Below, piece after piece: positions 35,701 through 50,100 of a stretch of 64,000 nucleotides of DNA. Origin of the DNA: Paragorgia papillata. Lineage: Eukaryota; Cnidaria; Anthozoa; Scleralcyonacea; Coralliidae. The stretch spans positions 526,001 through 590,000 of the forward strand of contig JAWNZC010000122.1 in assembly GCA_035771165.1 (NCBI GenBank), in the 5' to 3' direction. Both the position numbers and the translations under genes were made by a program. The notes under the pieces were generated by a model. That model was not told the DNA's origin. It saw only the letters and a list, made by a program, of their open reading frames with translations, and searched no databases. Numbering within the stretch: position 1 is the stretch's first letter; each line of letters starts with the position of its first letter.

Positions 35701-38700
35701 CAATTCAGACATTTTCTCGCCACAACTTACAGGGCCGAGAAAAAAGCGTATTGACCGGTCGGCTAATATCGTAAAATCCCGATCTCTCAGGCACCAATCA
35801 GTGTGCGTCGTTTTGCGTACGGACCGGAAATCAAACCCAGCCATAAAATAAATCTTTATTATCAAACATAATCACTTGAAAATCTACATGTTTGGTATTG
35901 TAAGAGAAACACACCCACATGCTTCATTTGAATAGATTTGGTTGGTCATTATGCCCATTTGACGTCAAGATTTTAATTTGCATATTAAGCAAACTGCTCA
36001 ACAACGAAGCAAGGAAACGAAAACCTTCAAAAGATGTTACTTTGTCATTTTAAATGTTCTTTCAAATAAGACAGACTTAATTTAAAAAGTCCTCGAAAGG
36101 CATGTTGGTGAATGTTATGTAAGCCAGAAGTATGAAAATAAAACAACTTAACAGCATTTCTGAAGTCGCTACCCTAAATCACTGTCCGCAATCTTGAATA
36201 CATTTTTATAAAAAACAATCATTATTTTCAGAGAACGAACAACACAGATAGAAACAGTACAGTACTGACTAGCAGCTTCGTATTTACAGTTTTATTAGCA
36301 GCTAAGGTAAAAAAGATATACAATATTCGTCATATAAAATAAATATACATGCACGACATAAAACTGAAATTCAACGAAGAAAAATATATTACTCTGTAGC
36401 AAGATGGCCGAGTGGCTAAAGACGGAATTCCAGTCCTCGCACGAAGCAACTCGCTAGTTCGCTGCTAGTGTTTTAGCGCTCAGATAGTTGGAAATTTTGA
36501 ACTATTTTTTTACTTGCGGCAAGCAAGTACTCTGCCCAGCCTTCTTTTCTTTATTTCTTCGCTGAGAGAGAAGAAGAAAAGAAGGCTCTGCCGTATTCGT
36601 GTTTGGCTGCGTTCAAGATTTAGGACGAAGTAACCTGTTTAAGACCAGTTTAACCAGTTCTTGTTTTGTTTTGTTTTCTGCTCTGATTTGGACTGGGTTC
36701 GAGATTGTAACCAAGCAACTGACATGCATGCGCAATGGAAACCAGTCACGAATACAGCAGAGCCTTCTTTTCTTCCTCTCCCTCAGTGCCTCAGTGAAGA
36801 AATAAGGAAAAAGAAGGCTCTGCTCGCAGGTACAAGTACTCGCGGTAAATAAACCAATCAAAACAAATATGTAAACATTTCAAACTCGGTATTAGTAATT
36901 CATGAGAAAAACTGCACAAAGGAAGTCATTACTGTGTCGATGGTTAATTTGCATGGATACAATCTCGTTCCCAGAGCCCACGTTCCCCACCCGGGAAACG
37001 AGAGACTCTGGGATAATCCGTTTCAAATCGTTACGTTATTGGCTGAATAGTGAGCATGAGTTGGTCTGAAGTGACCGGAAGTAGAATTAATAAAACCAAA
37101 ACAAGTTTGTTCAAGTAATCGAACTTTCACATCGATTTTCTCTTAAAATACCGATTTGTTTGAGATGCTATATCAAACACTCAGAAAAGTGCTTCATCAG
37201 GATATCCAAACACCTCGAAGTTTGTTCGAAAAACGCGGCTATCGCTTCATCAACCGTGAGTTATCGCAACGAGCTGCGTGTGGTGGAAATACAGTGGAAA
37301 CCGTGGCGAGTACTCGCAGCGAGCTGCCAGTTACTTCGTGCGAGGACTGGAAATCCGCCTCGAGACAAACGAGTAAAAAAACAGCAGTAAAAAATATTGT
37401 TCTTGTCACAAAAACGAAAAAAAGCCCCACTTCTATAACTGAACTGCGGGCTCGGTCCAAAAAGTGTTATTTTTCGCGGGTCATTTTTCTCATGGTAGCG
37501 ACCGCTGATCTTTGACTATATTTTTATTGTGGGCTCAGCCGCGCCCACGGTCCGATCAATTCAGACATCATTTAGAAAAAGGTCAGCGGCTGCTATGTCA
37601 GAAATTACTCGCTTTAGATAATGCAAAGCGATATCGTTATCCCACGACGATGCGCGTAAAAGGGTTAACCAACAGGAAAGCATACCAGCATATTTCAACG
37701 GTATACTACTAATGAGGAAACACCGCTGCCAAACGTTTTGCGCCCGCGCGAGCTCTCAAAAAAAAAAGAGCGCGAAACTTGTTATTCTGTAATTCTACGA
37801 GACTGCCACAGTAGAAAACTACTGAAGTTTTAAAGTGCCTATAAACTCAAATAAGATATTACTGATATGGATTCTATGTAACGTGAATAGTTGAATGCCA
37901 AAATATTTTCTGACTTGAACTTCTATTTGTTGTTATATTGAGGTTTGTATTTCCAAAATGGTAATGAGGATGACGTCAATGTAGGCATTTGTGTGTGTTT
38001 TTTCTTTTCTTATGATAAACCGCTTGAAGATTTTAATAAAATATAGAATATACTATTCAAGTATTCCGTTAACATGTGAATTGGGTAATATTTCTGCTGT
38101 AACGGAACACTGCGTATGCAAATTATGCCTACATAGACGTCATCCTCATTACCATTTTGGAAATACAAACCTCAATATAACAACAAATAAAAGTTAAAAT
38201 AAAAAAATATTTTGGCATTCAACTATACACATTAAATAGAATCAACATGCAGTAATATCATAATAGTAAAATAAAAGTAGCATGCTGCGTAGGCAGTGTT
38301 GAAACAACAATCGAAATATAGTAAGGTTAGATATACTGTCGAAACAGAGAACGTAGGAGTCTAACGTTTCGAGCGAAGGCCCTTCGAAGACCCGCTGACG
38401 AAGGGCCTTCGCTCGAAACGTTAGACTCCTACGTTCTCTGTTTCGGCAGTATATCTAACCTTACTATATCTCGACAGTAATATCATATTTGGGTTTATAA
38501 GCACGTTACGGTTCGCACTTGCTGTAGAGCTCCATTATTAATATCTTTAAATATTCTGAGATAGTCCTTTCGTTAATTTCATGGTTCATTTTTCAACAGA
38601 AACGAATAGTCGAGTCTTAGGCTTCAGTGTCTGGTTGTTGATGCCACGGCTATTTCCCACATCTCTTGCAGTGTTTACCTCTTGCAAACTCACGCATGCG

Positions 38701-38784
38701 AAAACGTTTGACAGCGAGGTTGATACGAGGTTGATACGAGGTGTTTCTGCTACCGACCCTTCCCCTACCTGACGTCACTTCATT
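35701..38784. other. Intergenic, between precursor and SETDB1 3' ends
   Basis: This stretch lies between the 3' ends of the two convergent genes. It holds repeat pieces: the element C right arm, repeat Y and the CTCGTTCCCAG half element at 36,960. A mirrored block lies at 37,905-38,200 and an element F copy at 38,270-38,470. The frame at 37,156-37,515 runs through repeat Y and shows no protein family. A tRNA-like GGCCGAGTGGCTAAAG at 36,408 lacks a full fold. Confidence 0.55.
38270..38475. mobile_element. Foldback element F, full copy
   Basis: The left arm is AAAATAAAAGTAGCATGCTGC...GAAGGCCCTTCG, and the right arm mirrors it (CGAAGGGCCTTCGCTCG...ATCTAACCTTACTATAT). It lies just beyond the SETDB1 stop. 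Confidence 0.75.
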
Positions 38785-38902
38785 TCAAAGCAGTCTCCCC
38801 CGACACTCGCTCGAACCACATAAACAATGAAGGACCTTATCACGGACACTGCCAACCTCATACATGTAGTCCCAACTCAGCTCTGTTCCTGCTTTGATGT
38901 TC
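38785..38902 (-). CDS. SETDB1: SETDB1 exon (s): last SET segment, post-SET and stop
   Basis: It encodes [18 protein letters not shown], then the post-SET C-L-C-G-x3-C and RGRLL with TGA at 38,787-38,785. The acceptor is TGTATTTAG. A 78-base piece of this exon is duplicated inside the preceding intron. Confidence 0.93.
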
Positions 38903-41900
38903 CTAAATACAAAGAGAAACAAAAATCATTATAACTCAAACCTCAACCTTTGTTTGTTTGTTTGTTTGTTTGTTTGTTTGTTTGTTTGTTTGTTTGTTTG
39001 TTTGTTTGTTTGTTTGTTTGTTTGTTTGTTTGTTTGTTTGTTTGTTTGTTTGTTTGTTTGTTTGTTTGTTTGTTTGTTTGTTTGTTTGTTTGTTTGCTTG
39101 TCTCACTGTCTGTCTGTCTGTCTCACTGTCTGTCTGTCTGTCTGTCTGTCTGACTGTCTGTCTTTTGTCACTTCATTTCAAAGCAGTCTCCCCCGACACT
39201 CGCTCGAACCACATAAACAATGAAGGACCTTATCACGGACACTGTGACACCTCGGTCACTACGCTGGTTATTACCCTCGGGCCTGCGGCCCTCGGGGTTA
39301 ATAACCAGCGTAGTGACCTCAGTTTCGGTCACTAACCTATACTTATTTGCCAGATAATTCTATTTCAAAGAAGTTCGAACTATTGATACTTACTGTTGGG
39401 CAAAAAAAGCTACACGTGGAAACCGCAGGTCGTGAGTATCGACAAACACATTCTGTACAAACAAGTTGGGCGTGCAAGAATGCTAAGAAAAAGAAAAACA
39501 AAAGAGAAAGATGTTAGTTCGGCGACGCTGTTGTTTGTTGGACAGTAAAAACTACACTGGCGTCCATCCGGACCATCTGTCGTTTAATTTACGGCTCTTC
39601 CGACCCCCCCGGCACATAATTTTAATAGTGACGGTAAAAAGTTGAAAGTGCCACTTGTGGGGTTTTAACGTATTTAAATAGAGCAGAAAAAATCAGTTAA
39701 TAAGTTATTTTGCCGTTTTTGATTTAGTCATATAGTTCCTGACATAATGGCTTCCGAACATGCCAATTCTCTAAAATTCCGTCGTTCATTTTAACACCTT
39801 GGGGGCATGGGACTCAGGAACGAGTCAAGCCAAAACAACTACGTTTCGGCTTATTGATTCACAAAAACACATATACTTGACTGAAAAATCAAAATGTCGA
39901 GCTCACACCCGTTTTCCAGTACGCACGAGAGTTCCAACTAAGAAGACAGTCGGCTTAGGTTCCCGAGTCCCAGGCCCCCGTGCTTAAAAATGAACGACGG
40001 AAATTTTTTGCGAAAAGCCGAAATTGGCATGTTTAAAGGCTTATATCTCAGAAACTATTAAAGTAAATCAAAAACGGCAAAACAACTTATTAACTAACTT
40101 TTTTTGCTCTATTCAAATACGTTAAAACCCCACAAGTGATATAAACACTTTAACAGTGGTAGTAAATAGTCCTGTATTTATACACTCAAATACACAATCG
40201 CACGGACTCATTGTTTTGTCGAATTCTCAAAGAAACAGTCTTGCTCAATCAATGTTGGTCGTGAGGATAAGGTTAAGCTGCCCAAGACTTTTGTAGTGAC
40301 TCAGTAAAAATGCTTTTTCTACGTTGTAAACAGAGTGACGAGATATGCTAAAGTTTTTTTAGTAATTTGACAAAAATTATATTGTTTAAACACGTTGCCG
40401 TAGTCGCTGTGTTTTCCCAATACTATGTGCCCCCGGTTACTCTGACCGTGCTGACCGTGTCAAGATTGCTTTTGCCAGTCAACTTGGGGATTGGGTACAA
40501 GTTCTAAGGCCGCAATGCGTCATATGTTCCACAACGTAAGATGGCGGCGACTTGCCATAAAGAATGCCCTATCCAGTTTCGATAGAAATCAGTGGTAAAT
40601 ACTCACGTTGAGAAATCTTCCACAATTGCCATACGTCTTTGCATCAATCACATAACAATGTTCCTCTTTAAACAAAGACCGAGTTTTAACATGCTTCGTC
40701 AATGAACTGTTGTTTGTCTCTGATTTGTCGTCTTGAAAATTAAGAAATAGATCAGTAAATATACATCTCAAACTCATTAATAATTCACGAGGAAAACATA
40801 ATGAAACAGTTAACGAGACGTTGCTGTGAAATATGGTAATAAACGCCCATAAATTAAGACAAGATTTACCTCAAATTTCTCTTTAAATACTGATTTGTTT
40901 GAGAAGCTATACCATACACTCGAAAGCCGTTTATTATCTGATTTAAAAACACCTCGAAGTGAATTAAAACACTCGGCTATATCATTGAACGGCTTAACAC
41001 TTTGAAGTCCGACGACGAGTCTTTAACGTTTATTCTGGCTAACGCCAGACGATTTTATACAGCACAGGGAGAGGTCCAGGCCTCAAAGTGTTAAAACCTA
41101 TCTCTTTAACACTTTAAAGCCTGACGACGAGTCTTTAGTATTTTATTCCAGCTAACGCAAGACGATTTTACTCAGCACAGGGAGAGGTCCAGGCCTCAAA
41201 GTGTTAAAAAACGTTTCTTTATTGGTTGTTATGTTCATTAGCATTCTTTCTGACGTTAATACGTTTTATCAGGTATAAAACCTGAAAACCCACCAACAAC
41301 ATGGTACTGATTTCCTTTGTGTTTTGCTCGTGAATTATTAATGATTTTTGAAGACAGTTTAATCAGGTCACGTTTACATGGACGAGAGTCGCCCCTACTA
41401 TAGAAGGGTTACCCTATCCCCCTACCCACCCTGGGAGAGCCAACTTTGCATTCATTTTATTTATTCGCGACAGCGGGTGTTTGCATGGGGAATTTGACAC
41501 TTGTCTTGGGTAGTAGGGTCACCCTGGGGATAGAGTCACCCTCTTTGCGAGGTAGGGTTACCCTAGGGGGGAGGGGGGGAGGGTGAGGCAACTTTCCCTT
41601 ACGTAAACACTTTCACTCAGCCATCCGAGACAACTCCAAAGGAACGCTTCAACTGACCTGATTGGTTAAAAGTTGCTTTGCCCTTCGGGACAATTGAAGG
41701 TCACCCACAATCTGTAAACTGTAGCTCTGGGGCCAGGGTGACCCCCTTAGAAAGTCGAAAATTTCAAAAAAGTATCACACCAGTTTCTGTTCAAATATTT
41801 TTATTCCACGCTCTCACCTTTTTGAATGGTCTTTTCCGTGCGTTGAACCTTCCCAGAATTCCTTGCCAATCTATTGCTGACTTCTATCGCCGGAGAACTA

Positions 41901-44144
41901 CAGCGACTGGACACAGACTGCGACACTGAACTCGAATTTCGAGACAGCAAACTGGACTCGGACTGAACAGAGCGCTTATCATCATCCAACACATCCAACT
42001 CTTTCTCATCAAGAGAACTAGATTTCTCAGAAATGTTACTGGAGCTAGCAGTTCCACTACCGTACCCAGAACCTGCTTTGGCGAACGCAATAGCCTCCGA
42101 AGACGCGTTGACCTGTTCCATTAACGAGCTTTCATCACGTATTTCGTGCGTGTTCTCAGTAGTTGCGTTATTCTCGGAAACGATTTGCGTGTCCGAGAAA
42201 CTTGAATCGGACGTGACGACGCGTTTTTTCAGTTTTTCAATAGTTTCATTCAAAACGGTGCCTCTTCGTGTTTCGCCTGCTTTGGATAAAAGAGGAGGTT
42301 CGATGCTTTTTGGTTCGCTAGCCGCCAAGCGTTTAAGATCCTCAGCGGACAACAGTTCGGGGACATCTTCCTTCGTGATTCCAACGTCTTCTACAGCTGT
42401 ACCATTGTTCGGGGAAGAAGTCGCGTCGTTGGTTTCAAGTCCTTCCATTAATGTGCTCCCTTGTTGTCCAACTTCTTTAGTCGGTGGACTTTTATCTCGT
42501 CCACCGACATCGCTTCGCTTCTCTTCGTCGAGCGCTCGTTCGTTAGTCGCCGAATTCAATCGATCTCTGTTCCCGTGAATGTCGGCAAGCGCATCGTCGC
42601 TTAAATCGTCCAGATCGAAATCAGAAGTTGAGACCAGAATAGGACGGCCATTCTCAACACCTAAATTTAAACAACAACATTCGCTAAAAGCCCAGAGTTT
42701 ATTTTGCACCTCAAAAGATAATGTTTTAAAGGTTTGAACTTTTGTACGGGCTCATCGTGGCCTCTGAGGATTATTTTCCTCTGGAGCTGCGATAGTTTCC
42801 CAGCCATGTCTTTCTATGTATGTATTTGTTTATGGCGAAGTTTCATAAATAAATAAAAAAGGTCTTAAGGCCTGGCCAAACGCTTTCAACATCGCATTCA
42901 ACATCATTCAACATTGTTGAACGATGTTGAATAATGTTGAAAGCACGAGTGGCCAAATGAATTCAACATCGTTCAACATTCATGAATGACAATTAATTGA
43001 ACGCGGGCTACCACAAAAGCTGGAATCGACAATATCCCGCATGACGCATGTCTCTGTTCAACAAAGTTGAATGAAATGTGGCCAAATGCGTTCAACACCT
43101 TTCAACATTTTGAGAACAATAGAAATGTTGAACGCGTGTTGAACGAAAATTTTAACACCATTCAACAACGTTCAACATCATTCAACAGGCGTGGCCAAAC
43201 GCTTTCAACATGTTGAATTCAACAATGTTGAACGATGTTGAATGAAATGTTGAAAGCGTTTGGCCAGGCCTTTACGAAACGAAAATTAAGTCCCTCTTAT
43301 TTGAAGGAATACTTAAAATAACAAAATAACATATTTTACAGATTTTCGTTTCAATGTTTCGTTGTGGAGATATTTCAGTTTGTTTGATATGCAAATGAAA
43401 CATTTAGGCGTCACATGTGCATGACTTATCTGAGAAAGTCATATACAGTTGCTATTATTAAACCAAATCAATTCGAAACAAGCGTGCATGTGGGTGTGTT
43501 TCTCCCACAAATCAAACATGTAGATTTACAAGTGATTATATTTGACAATAGCAAAGATATATAACCCTCTTAGATAACTCATTATGCACATGTGACGTCA
43601 AGAACGAATTATCTCAAGAACGAAGCAAGGAAATGAAAACCTTCAAAATATGTTAGTTTGTCATTTTAAGTGTTCTTTCAAATAAGACAGACTTAAATTT
43701 CGTTTCATATAGGCACTTTAAACATACCAGCAATTTCAGTTGTGAGCGGGAACGACACTCCGTTCATCGGAGCACAATGTTTGTCATTCATGTCCATTGT
43801 TTCGCCATCCTCGCCATTTCCAACCACGAGCTGCCGTAAAAACCGCGCACTCTTCTTCAGATCATTGCCATTTCTTTTCAACGCTAAAATACACCTTTAA
43901 GAAACAAAAGACAGTTTGTTGTTGATGTTGTTGCTGTTGTTGTTGTTGTTGTTGTTGTTGTTAGTATTGTCGTTGTTGGGCATGGTGATGGTGTTGTTGT
44001 TGGTGGTGTTGTTGTTGTTGGTGTGGTTGTTAGTATTGTCGTTGTTGGGCGTGGTGTTGTTGTTGGTGTTGTTGTTGGTGTTGTTAGTATTGTCGTTGTT
44101 GGGCGTGGTGTTGTTGTTGTTGTTAGTATTGTCGTTGTTGGGCG

Positions 44145-44178
<34 letters not shown>

Positions 44179-47100
44179 AGTATTGTCGTTGTTGGGCATG
44201 GTGTTGTTGTTGTTGCTGTTGGAGTATGATTGCACAATAAATAACAAGACAAGTTATCAGACTTACATCAACGGATCTCCAAGACGCGATAAAACGTTCG
44301 CTTTAGATTCCCTTTCAACTACAAGCGATTCCTCAGAAGCAGTTCCTCTGTAAGGAAAGTAATTAGGATAATAATATAGTTAGGACAGAAAAGATTATAA
44401 AGGATAGTACAGGTGAGGATTAGGACAGTCAGGATAGTAGGGATCGTAAAGATAGTAAGGGATAAACGAGGATAGTGAGAATAGTGAAGATATACAGTAA
44501 GGACAGTAAGAATAACAGAACAAGTCACAAACCTTTTCTTCTTCTGCTGACTTTTAAAAACCTTCTGAAGAATATAGAATATAATATTAGAAATGTAAAA
44601 CTAATTTAGAAGACAAATAGATTCCCAACGCAGCCAGGTGAAGAATCACACATAGTTTAACGCTACTCTGGCTTAAAAATATTTTGAACGTAGCTTAAAA
44701 AGTTACTGTTCATGACCCAACGTTTCGACACTCCAACCTAGTGTCTTCATCAGGGGTGATCGTTTTGAAGACAGGTCCCATATTTATACTCTGATAGAAC
44801 CACTGATGACGTTATCTATCAACAAGATGCAAATAGGCTTCAGCAGTAGACCGCCGTCATCACGATTTAATGGAGCGTGGGCGCTATTGATGTTCGTGGA
44901 TTGCTAGTGATAATTTTTGAATTATCCCACGCAATCTCATGGTTGGTTTTGCACGCGTGCTCAGAAAACCCAGCTTTGTCGGAGCACGCGTGCAAAACCA
45001 ACCATGAGATTGCGTGGGATAATTCAAAAATTATAATCCACGATTACCACGTTGTTTGGAAGCTTGGCACATCAATAGCGCCCAGGCTCCATTACATCGT
45101 GATGACGGCGGTCTACTGCCGGAAGCCTATTTGCATCTTGTTGATAGGTAACGTCATCAAATGGTTGTATGAGAGTTTAAATATGGGACCTGTCTTCACA
45201 ACGATCACCCCTTCGAAACGTTGGGTCATGAACAGTAACAAGTAGCCTCCTCCCTTCTATCGGCCAACGGTGCTAAATAATCTTTCTCTAATCCAAGAAT
45301 TCGTAAGCTCCTAGATTGCACTCGCTCGATTTCATTTTGAAGGTAACTGGGGAGTCCAGCCCACACAGGAGATGCATACTCGAGAATCGGTCTTATTTTG
45401 GTTTCGTAGGTAGTGATACCAACTTCTGTCGGTAAATGAGATTTTCTACATTCTCTAAGATGATACAAACGTTTATTTGCCTTTCGCGTGATTTCTTCAA
45501 TATGGGTGTTCCATTTTAAATTGTTTTGGTACCACACTCCAAGTAATTTAAAGGCACTGACCCTTTCTACCACCTGCGAGCAGACCCTTATAGATACTCG
45601 CTGCTAGCAACTAGTAAAATAAGGCTCTGCCGAAATCGAGTCGAATCTCTGTCGAGCATGCGCGAGAAACATTGTCAACCCGCTTCCGCTTAATATTAAC
45701 TTAATAATCGAGTGACGAGAGCGATTGTACAATTCATTCCAGCGAACTACATAGTCTATAGATTCATTCTCGTTCCCAGAGGTCACGATCTTTTTGGCTG
45801 CCAAATGATCGTGGGGACGAGAATGTTGTTTTTAGGACGTTATTTTTAGGTAGACCGCGTTGGAAAAGGACTAAGGAGAGACTACATTAGTAGATTTCGT
45901 TCGAGACTTTACATTCGTAAGTGATTTTGTGAGGATATCAAAAGTTTATATTTAACCTTCGAACGTCGCGTTTTGTTGGAGACCTGAACCACTGATCTGA
46001 ACAAGCACTTACCCGACAAATACAGTACAACGGGCTCAGATTTGGCAGTTCGGTTTTCCCCTAAATTCAATGCGTGCGACCTAAAAACCGGTTTGACGGA
46101 AGAAAACGAGATTGACTAGTCCAGAAGTTTGGACTGCGGCGACTTGAAAGATTCCACTCGATTTCGGCAGGGACTTATTTTACGAGTTGCTAGCAGCGAG
46201 TTGCAAGGGTCTGCTCTCCAGGGTGCCTTTCTACCAGCTTATCTCCGATACAAAGGCGTGGTTCGGGTATAGAGTCCGTGAAGGAAATCCACATGTATAC
46301 GTCATCAAGCAAGCTAACCGAGCGATTAATTTCTTCAAAGTTTTGAAATTGAAACCCGATATAGTCCGTCTGCGGACCAGCGACCAAATTCGTGTTCTGG
46401 ACGCCTGCACGTTTGGATTAGCAATGCTCTTCGTTTTCTTCAGCTTCTGAATACAAATACGACAGATGAAACAACTCGTACGCCTTAAATTAAACGCGAG
46501 ACTTTTCAGCTTCAAATTACATCAAATTGTCCACGTCCAGCTCCCATTAAAAATCTCTCGTGAATCTTTTTTTAATCCTTTTAAAATATACATTACATGT
46601 CGCTTGACCAATCACGTAGCGCCGTATAACAACAACTGACGACAAGCGCCAATTACAAGCGATTATAAAAAATCTTGCAAACTCGCAGGGAGTCAGAACA
46701 CGAATTTGGTCGCTGGTCCGCAGACCGGACTATATCGGGTTTCAATTTCAAAACACGTCCGGCTGCGACGCAGACTACTGTCACGCTGATCTGTTCAAAA
46801 CCGCTAAAATCCTCGAAGTAACATTTCATAGAATTCCTTTCGCTATGGGTTTATAAATAATAAACGCGATAGAATTACCTTTCTCTTACTAGACCTAAGA
46901 GCTTTACGAATCTGACGAAAGGAATCCTCATCTCCGCTGTTTAGACTACAGTTATCAGAGCTGCTTGCTGCGTCATCATCACTTTCATCGTCATCCTCCT
47001 CCTCTTCTTCATCCTCCTCCTCCTCCTCCTCCTCATCGTCGTCCTGCTCCAAAACTTCATTTTCAAAAGAAGAATGATCGCTAAAAAAAAACCAAACAGA

Positions 47101-50100
47101 TACCATAAACGTTGCATTGAAGTGCTTTTAAAACAAAAATTAAGTTTGTCTTATTTGAAATAATACCATGATCGCCTCGGATTCTTTTGTTCTCCGAGGG
47201 AATTGTAAACCTCGTATTTCCCTCATTGCTCATGCAAGAGGGAAATTTTTCCTCTGTCTTTTAATTTTCCCGTACATGTTGATGAGGGAAAATTAGAAGA
47301 CAACGAAATCCTTTGTCTTCTTCTAAATTTCCCGCTTGCATATATTTCCCTCATCAACATGCACGGGAAAATTAGATGCAACTTCTCTGATCAACCGTGT
47401 AAATTTCCTGTCGGTAAGATTCTCAAAGTTTTCCTCGGCGATCATAATATTACAAACTAATACCATGACATTTCGGGAAATTAGCGATGAAATTTCCCCT
47501 TTGCCTCGGGAAGATTTGTAAAAGTCCGAGGGCCGCACAAACTTTCCCTCGGCTGCGGGAAATTTAATCGCCAATTTCCCCTCAAGTCATGTTATTACTT
47601 ATAAGAAGTCGTAAAATGATAGAGTAACATCTTTTGTAGTTTTTCGTTTCCTTGCTTTGTTCTTGAAATATTTTTGTTTGTTTGATATGCAAATTAAACG
47701 TCACACGAGCATAATGAGCTATCGGAGAAGGTTAGATATCTTTTCTATTATCAAACCAAATTAATTTGAATGAAGCAAGTGCGCGTGGTTCGCCCACAAT
47801 ATTAAACATGTAGATCTTCAAGTGATTATTATATTTCATAATAGCAAACATATATAACTTTTTCGATAACTCATTATGCACGTATGACGTCAAAATATTT
47901 AATTTGCATATCAAACAAACTGAAATATCTCAACAACGAAGCAAGGAAACGAAAAACTGCAAAAGATGTTACTTTGTCATTTTAAGTGTTCTTTCAAACA
48001 AGACAGGCATTTATCAATTTTGTAACGTTAATAAATCTGAGAAGAAGCCGTTCTTACCTATTGTCGCTATCAGGCAAGTTCTCATCAAAAGTTAACATTT
48101 CATGAATGACGTTGTCATCCTCCTCGAAGTCGGAAACACCAGACTCGTATCCCTCTTTCGCTTTCTCGGCGACCTCTGGAAAATACAGAAGAGCCATTAT
48201 AACGTAACGAGGCTAAATACTCCACCGTCCAATTCTACAACCTTGTGGCCCACTTCAGAGTTGGAAAAAGTATTCAACCTTCCTCCGGATGGGTTTAGAT
48301 AACCTTCCTCAAAATATATAGCGAGAATTTTGTGTTTTGCAACGTTCATAAATACTGCGTGACTTTTGCAGTACCTTGGTTTTCTAGGTTTTCCTAGGTA
48401 AGCTTTGGCATACTACAATAGCTACTAATAACTGACCGCTGCTGACTGATAGCCTGCCAACTACCCTCGACTGCTGCGAAGATACAGACATCACAGCAGA
48501 CATCAGCGTACATGTCTCACACATGTAACTGCTGCCACTGCCAGTGCTGCATAATTGTTGGTTAGCCAATGTTTTGCTGCAAATCGCATTTCTTCTCGAC
48601 ACCTTGCTTGATCAATTGTAACTTTCTCAGATTACCGAATGTGTTGTTTCCTCACTAAAGTAAACCTTCCTCCGGGTGGTACCCGCATACCCGCAGCTTT
48701 TTTCCAACTCTGGCCCACTACAGTGGTTCCATCACCTCTGAGACAGAAAAAGTGTTCCGAAATTTCCCGCCAAAATGGTAGTTCCATATGGATCAGCTGA
48801 TTGCCAACCTTGGCTTCACTTTTTGAGACCCAGAGAGGAGTCTCTGCTACCCTGGGTACCAAGGGCTCTGAGTTTGTGTTTGGGAGAGGGAGAGCCTCTG
48901 GTCTCGCGAGCTTCAAATCTCACTTTGGTGAGTTACTTCCTGTTGATTATTCTCACGGTTGAGTGAAATTTGAAACGCACGTTGCTATGTTACGATTGTT
49001 CAAAGTCCTCGACAGGAAGTAAAGCACGCTGTCTGGCACACTCGTTCGTTACTTCGTTTTCGATAAGGAAACTATGGATTTTATCACAATTCCAACTCAC
49101 TGTGGAAAGAATTATAATTATCGGACTTCCTCTGTTCACAAAAACTAGACTTTCGCTTTGGTATTTCAGTGAGCTGAAACGGCAATCCGAGACTCAGAGG
49201 TGTATGGTTTAAGTTTTTAATATTTTTAATTACTCACGGTCACGCGTGACTTGCTTTGATTAACCAATAGTAACGCTTTCAGAAATTTAGGCCAATCAAA
49301 AACCGAGTTCAGATATTGAACTCGCCAAAGTGAGATTTGAAGCTCGCAAGACCAGAGGCTCTCCCTCTCCCAAACACAAACTCAGAGCCTCTGGTACCCA
49401 GGGCAAGTCTCTGCTAGTTGTGATAGAATTAAGCTCTACAGACTTACCAATGTAATCCAACTCGGCCATATATTCGTCACCATAATCTCTACCTTCCTAC
49501 ATGATATCAATAAGAAGCAACAAAGTATAAGTGTGATAGACAATGCAAGTGTCATTAGGTCTACGAGTGTTAGGGGCCGTTTACATGGACAAACGTTGTC
49601 CCTGGTAGAAGGGTCACCCTACCCCCTGAGCTACCCTGGGGGAGCCAACTTTGTGTTCATTTTACTTAGTCTCGACAGCGAGCGTTTACATGGGGAATTT
49701 CATACTTGTCTCGGGTAGTAGGGTCACCCTGGGGGTAGGGTCACCCTCTTTGCGAGGTAGGGTTACCCTAGGGAGCGAGATAAAGTTCCCTCCATGTAAA
49801 CAATTTCACTCGCCTACCCGAGGCAAAACTGCGAAACAAAATGGCGGCAGAATGTGAAACAATTGATAGAGCAGCAAATACGAAGCGAAAAAGATGGTCT
49901 TGGTCTCCAACAATAGTTGAAAACCTGATAATTGGCCTGAAGAAGTACAAGAGCTTCTGTGAGTTTAATTATTTTAATTCTAACAGTACAGCTACAGTTT
50001 CTTCCCGACGATCAGCTATCTTAAATTAGATGCATTAAACTATACCCAGTCCTCCAGGCTTAAACCGATTCAGAAGTCATAATCTAATTCCTCATGTAAA

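Noticed and set aside
36229..36300. Alternative last exon of the peptide precursor (acceptor ATTTTCAG)
   Set aside because: The continued frame stops after six codons with no processing motif; it is probably chance or UTR.
37156..37515. 119-codon plus-strand frame
   Set aside because: It runs through dispersed repeat Y and mirrored sequence, with no family resemblance or splice context.
45604..46515. Short frames as host genes
   Set aside because: They lie wholly in foldback elements next to a LINE fragment and resemble no family.
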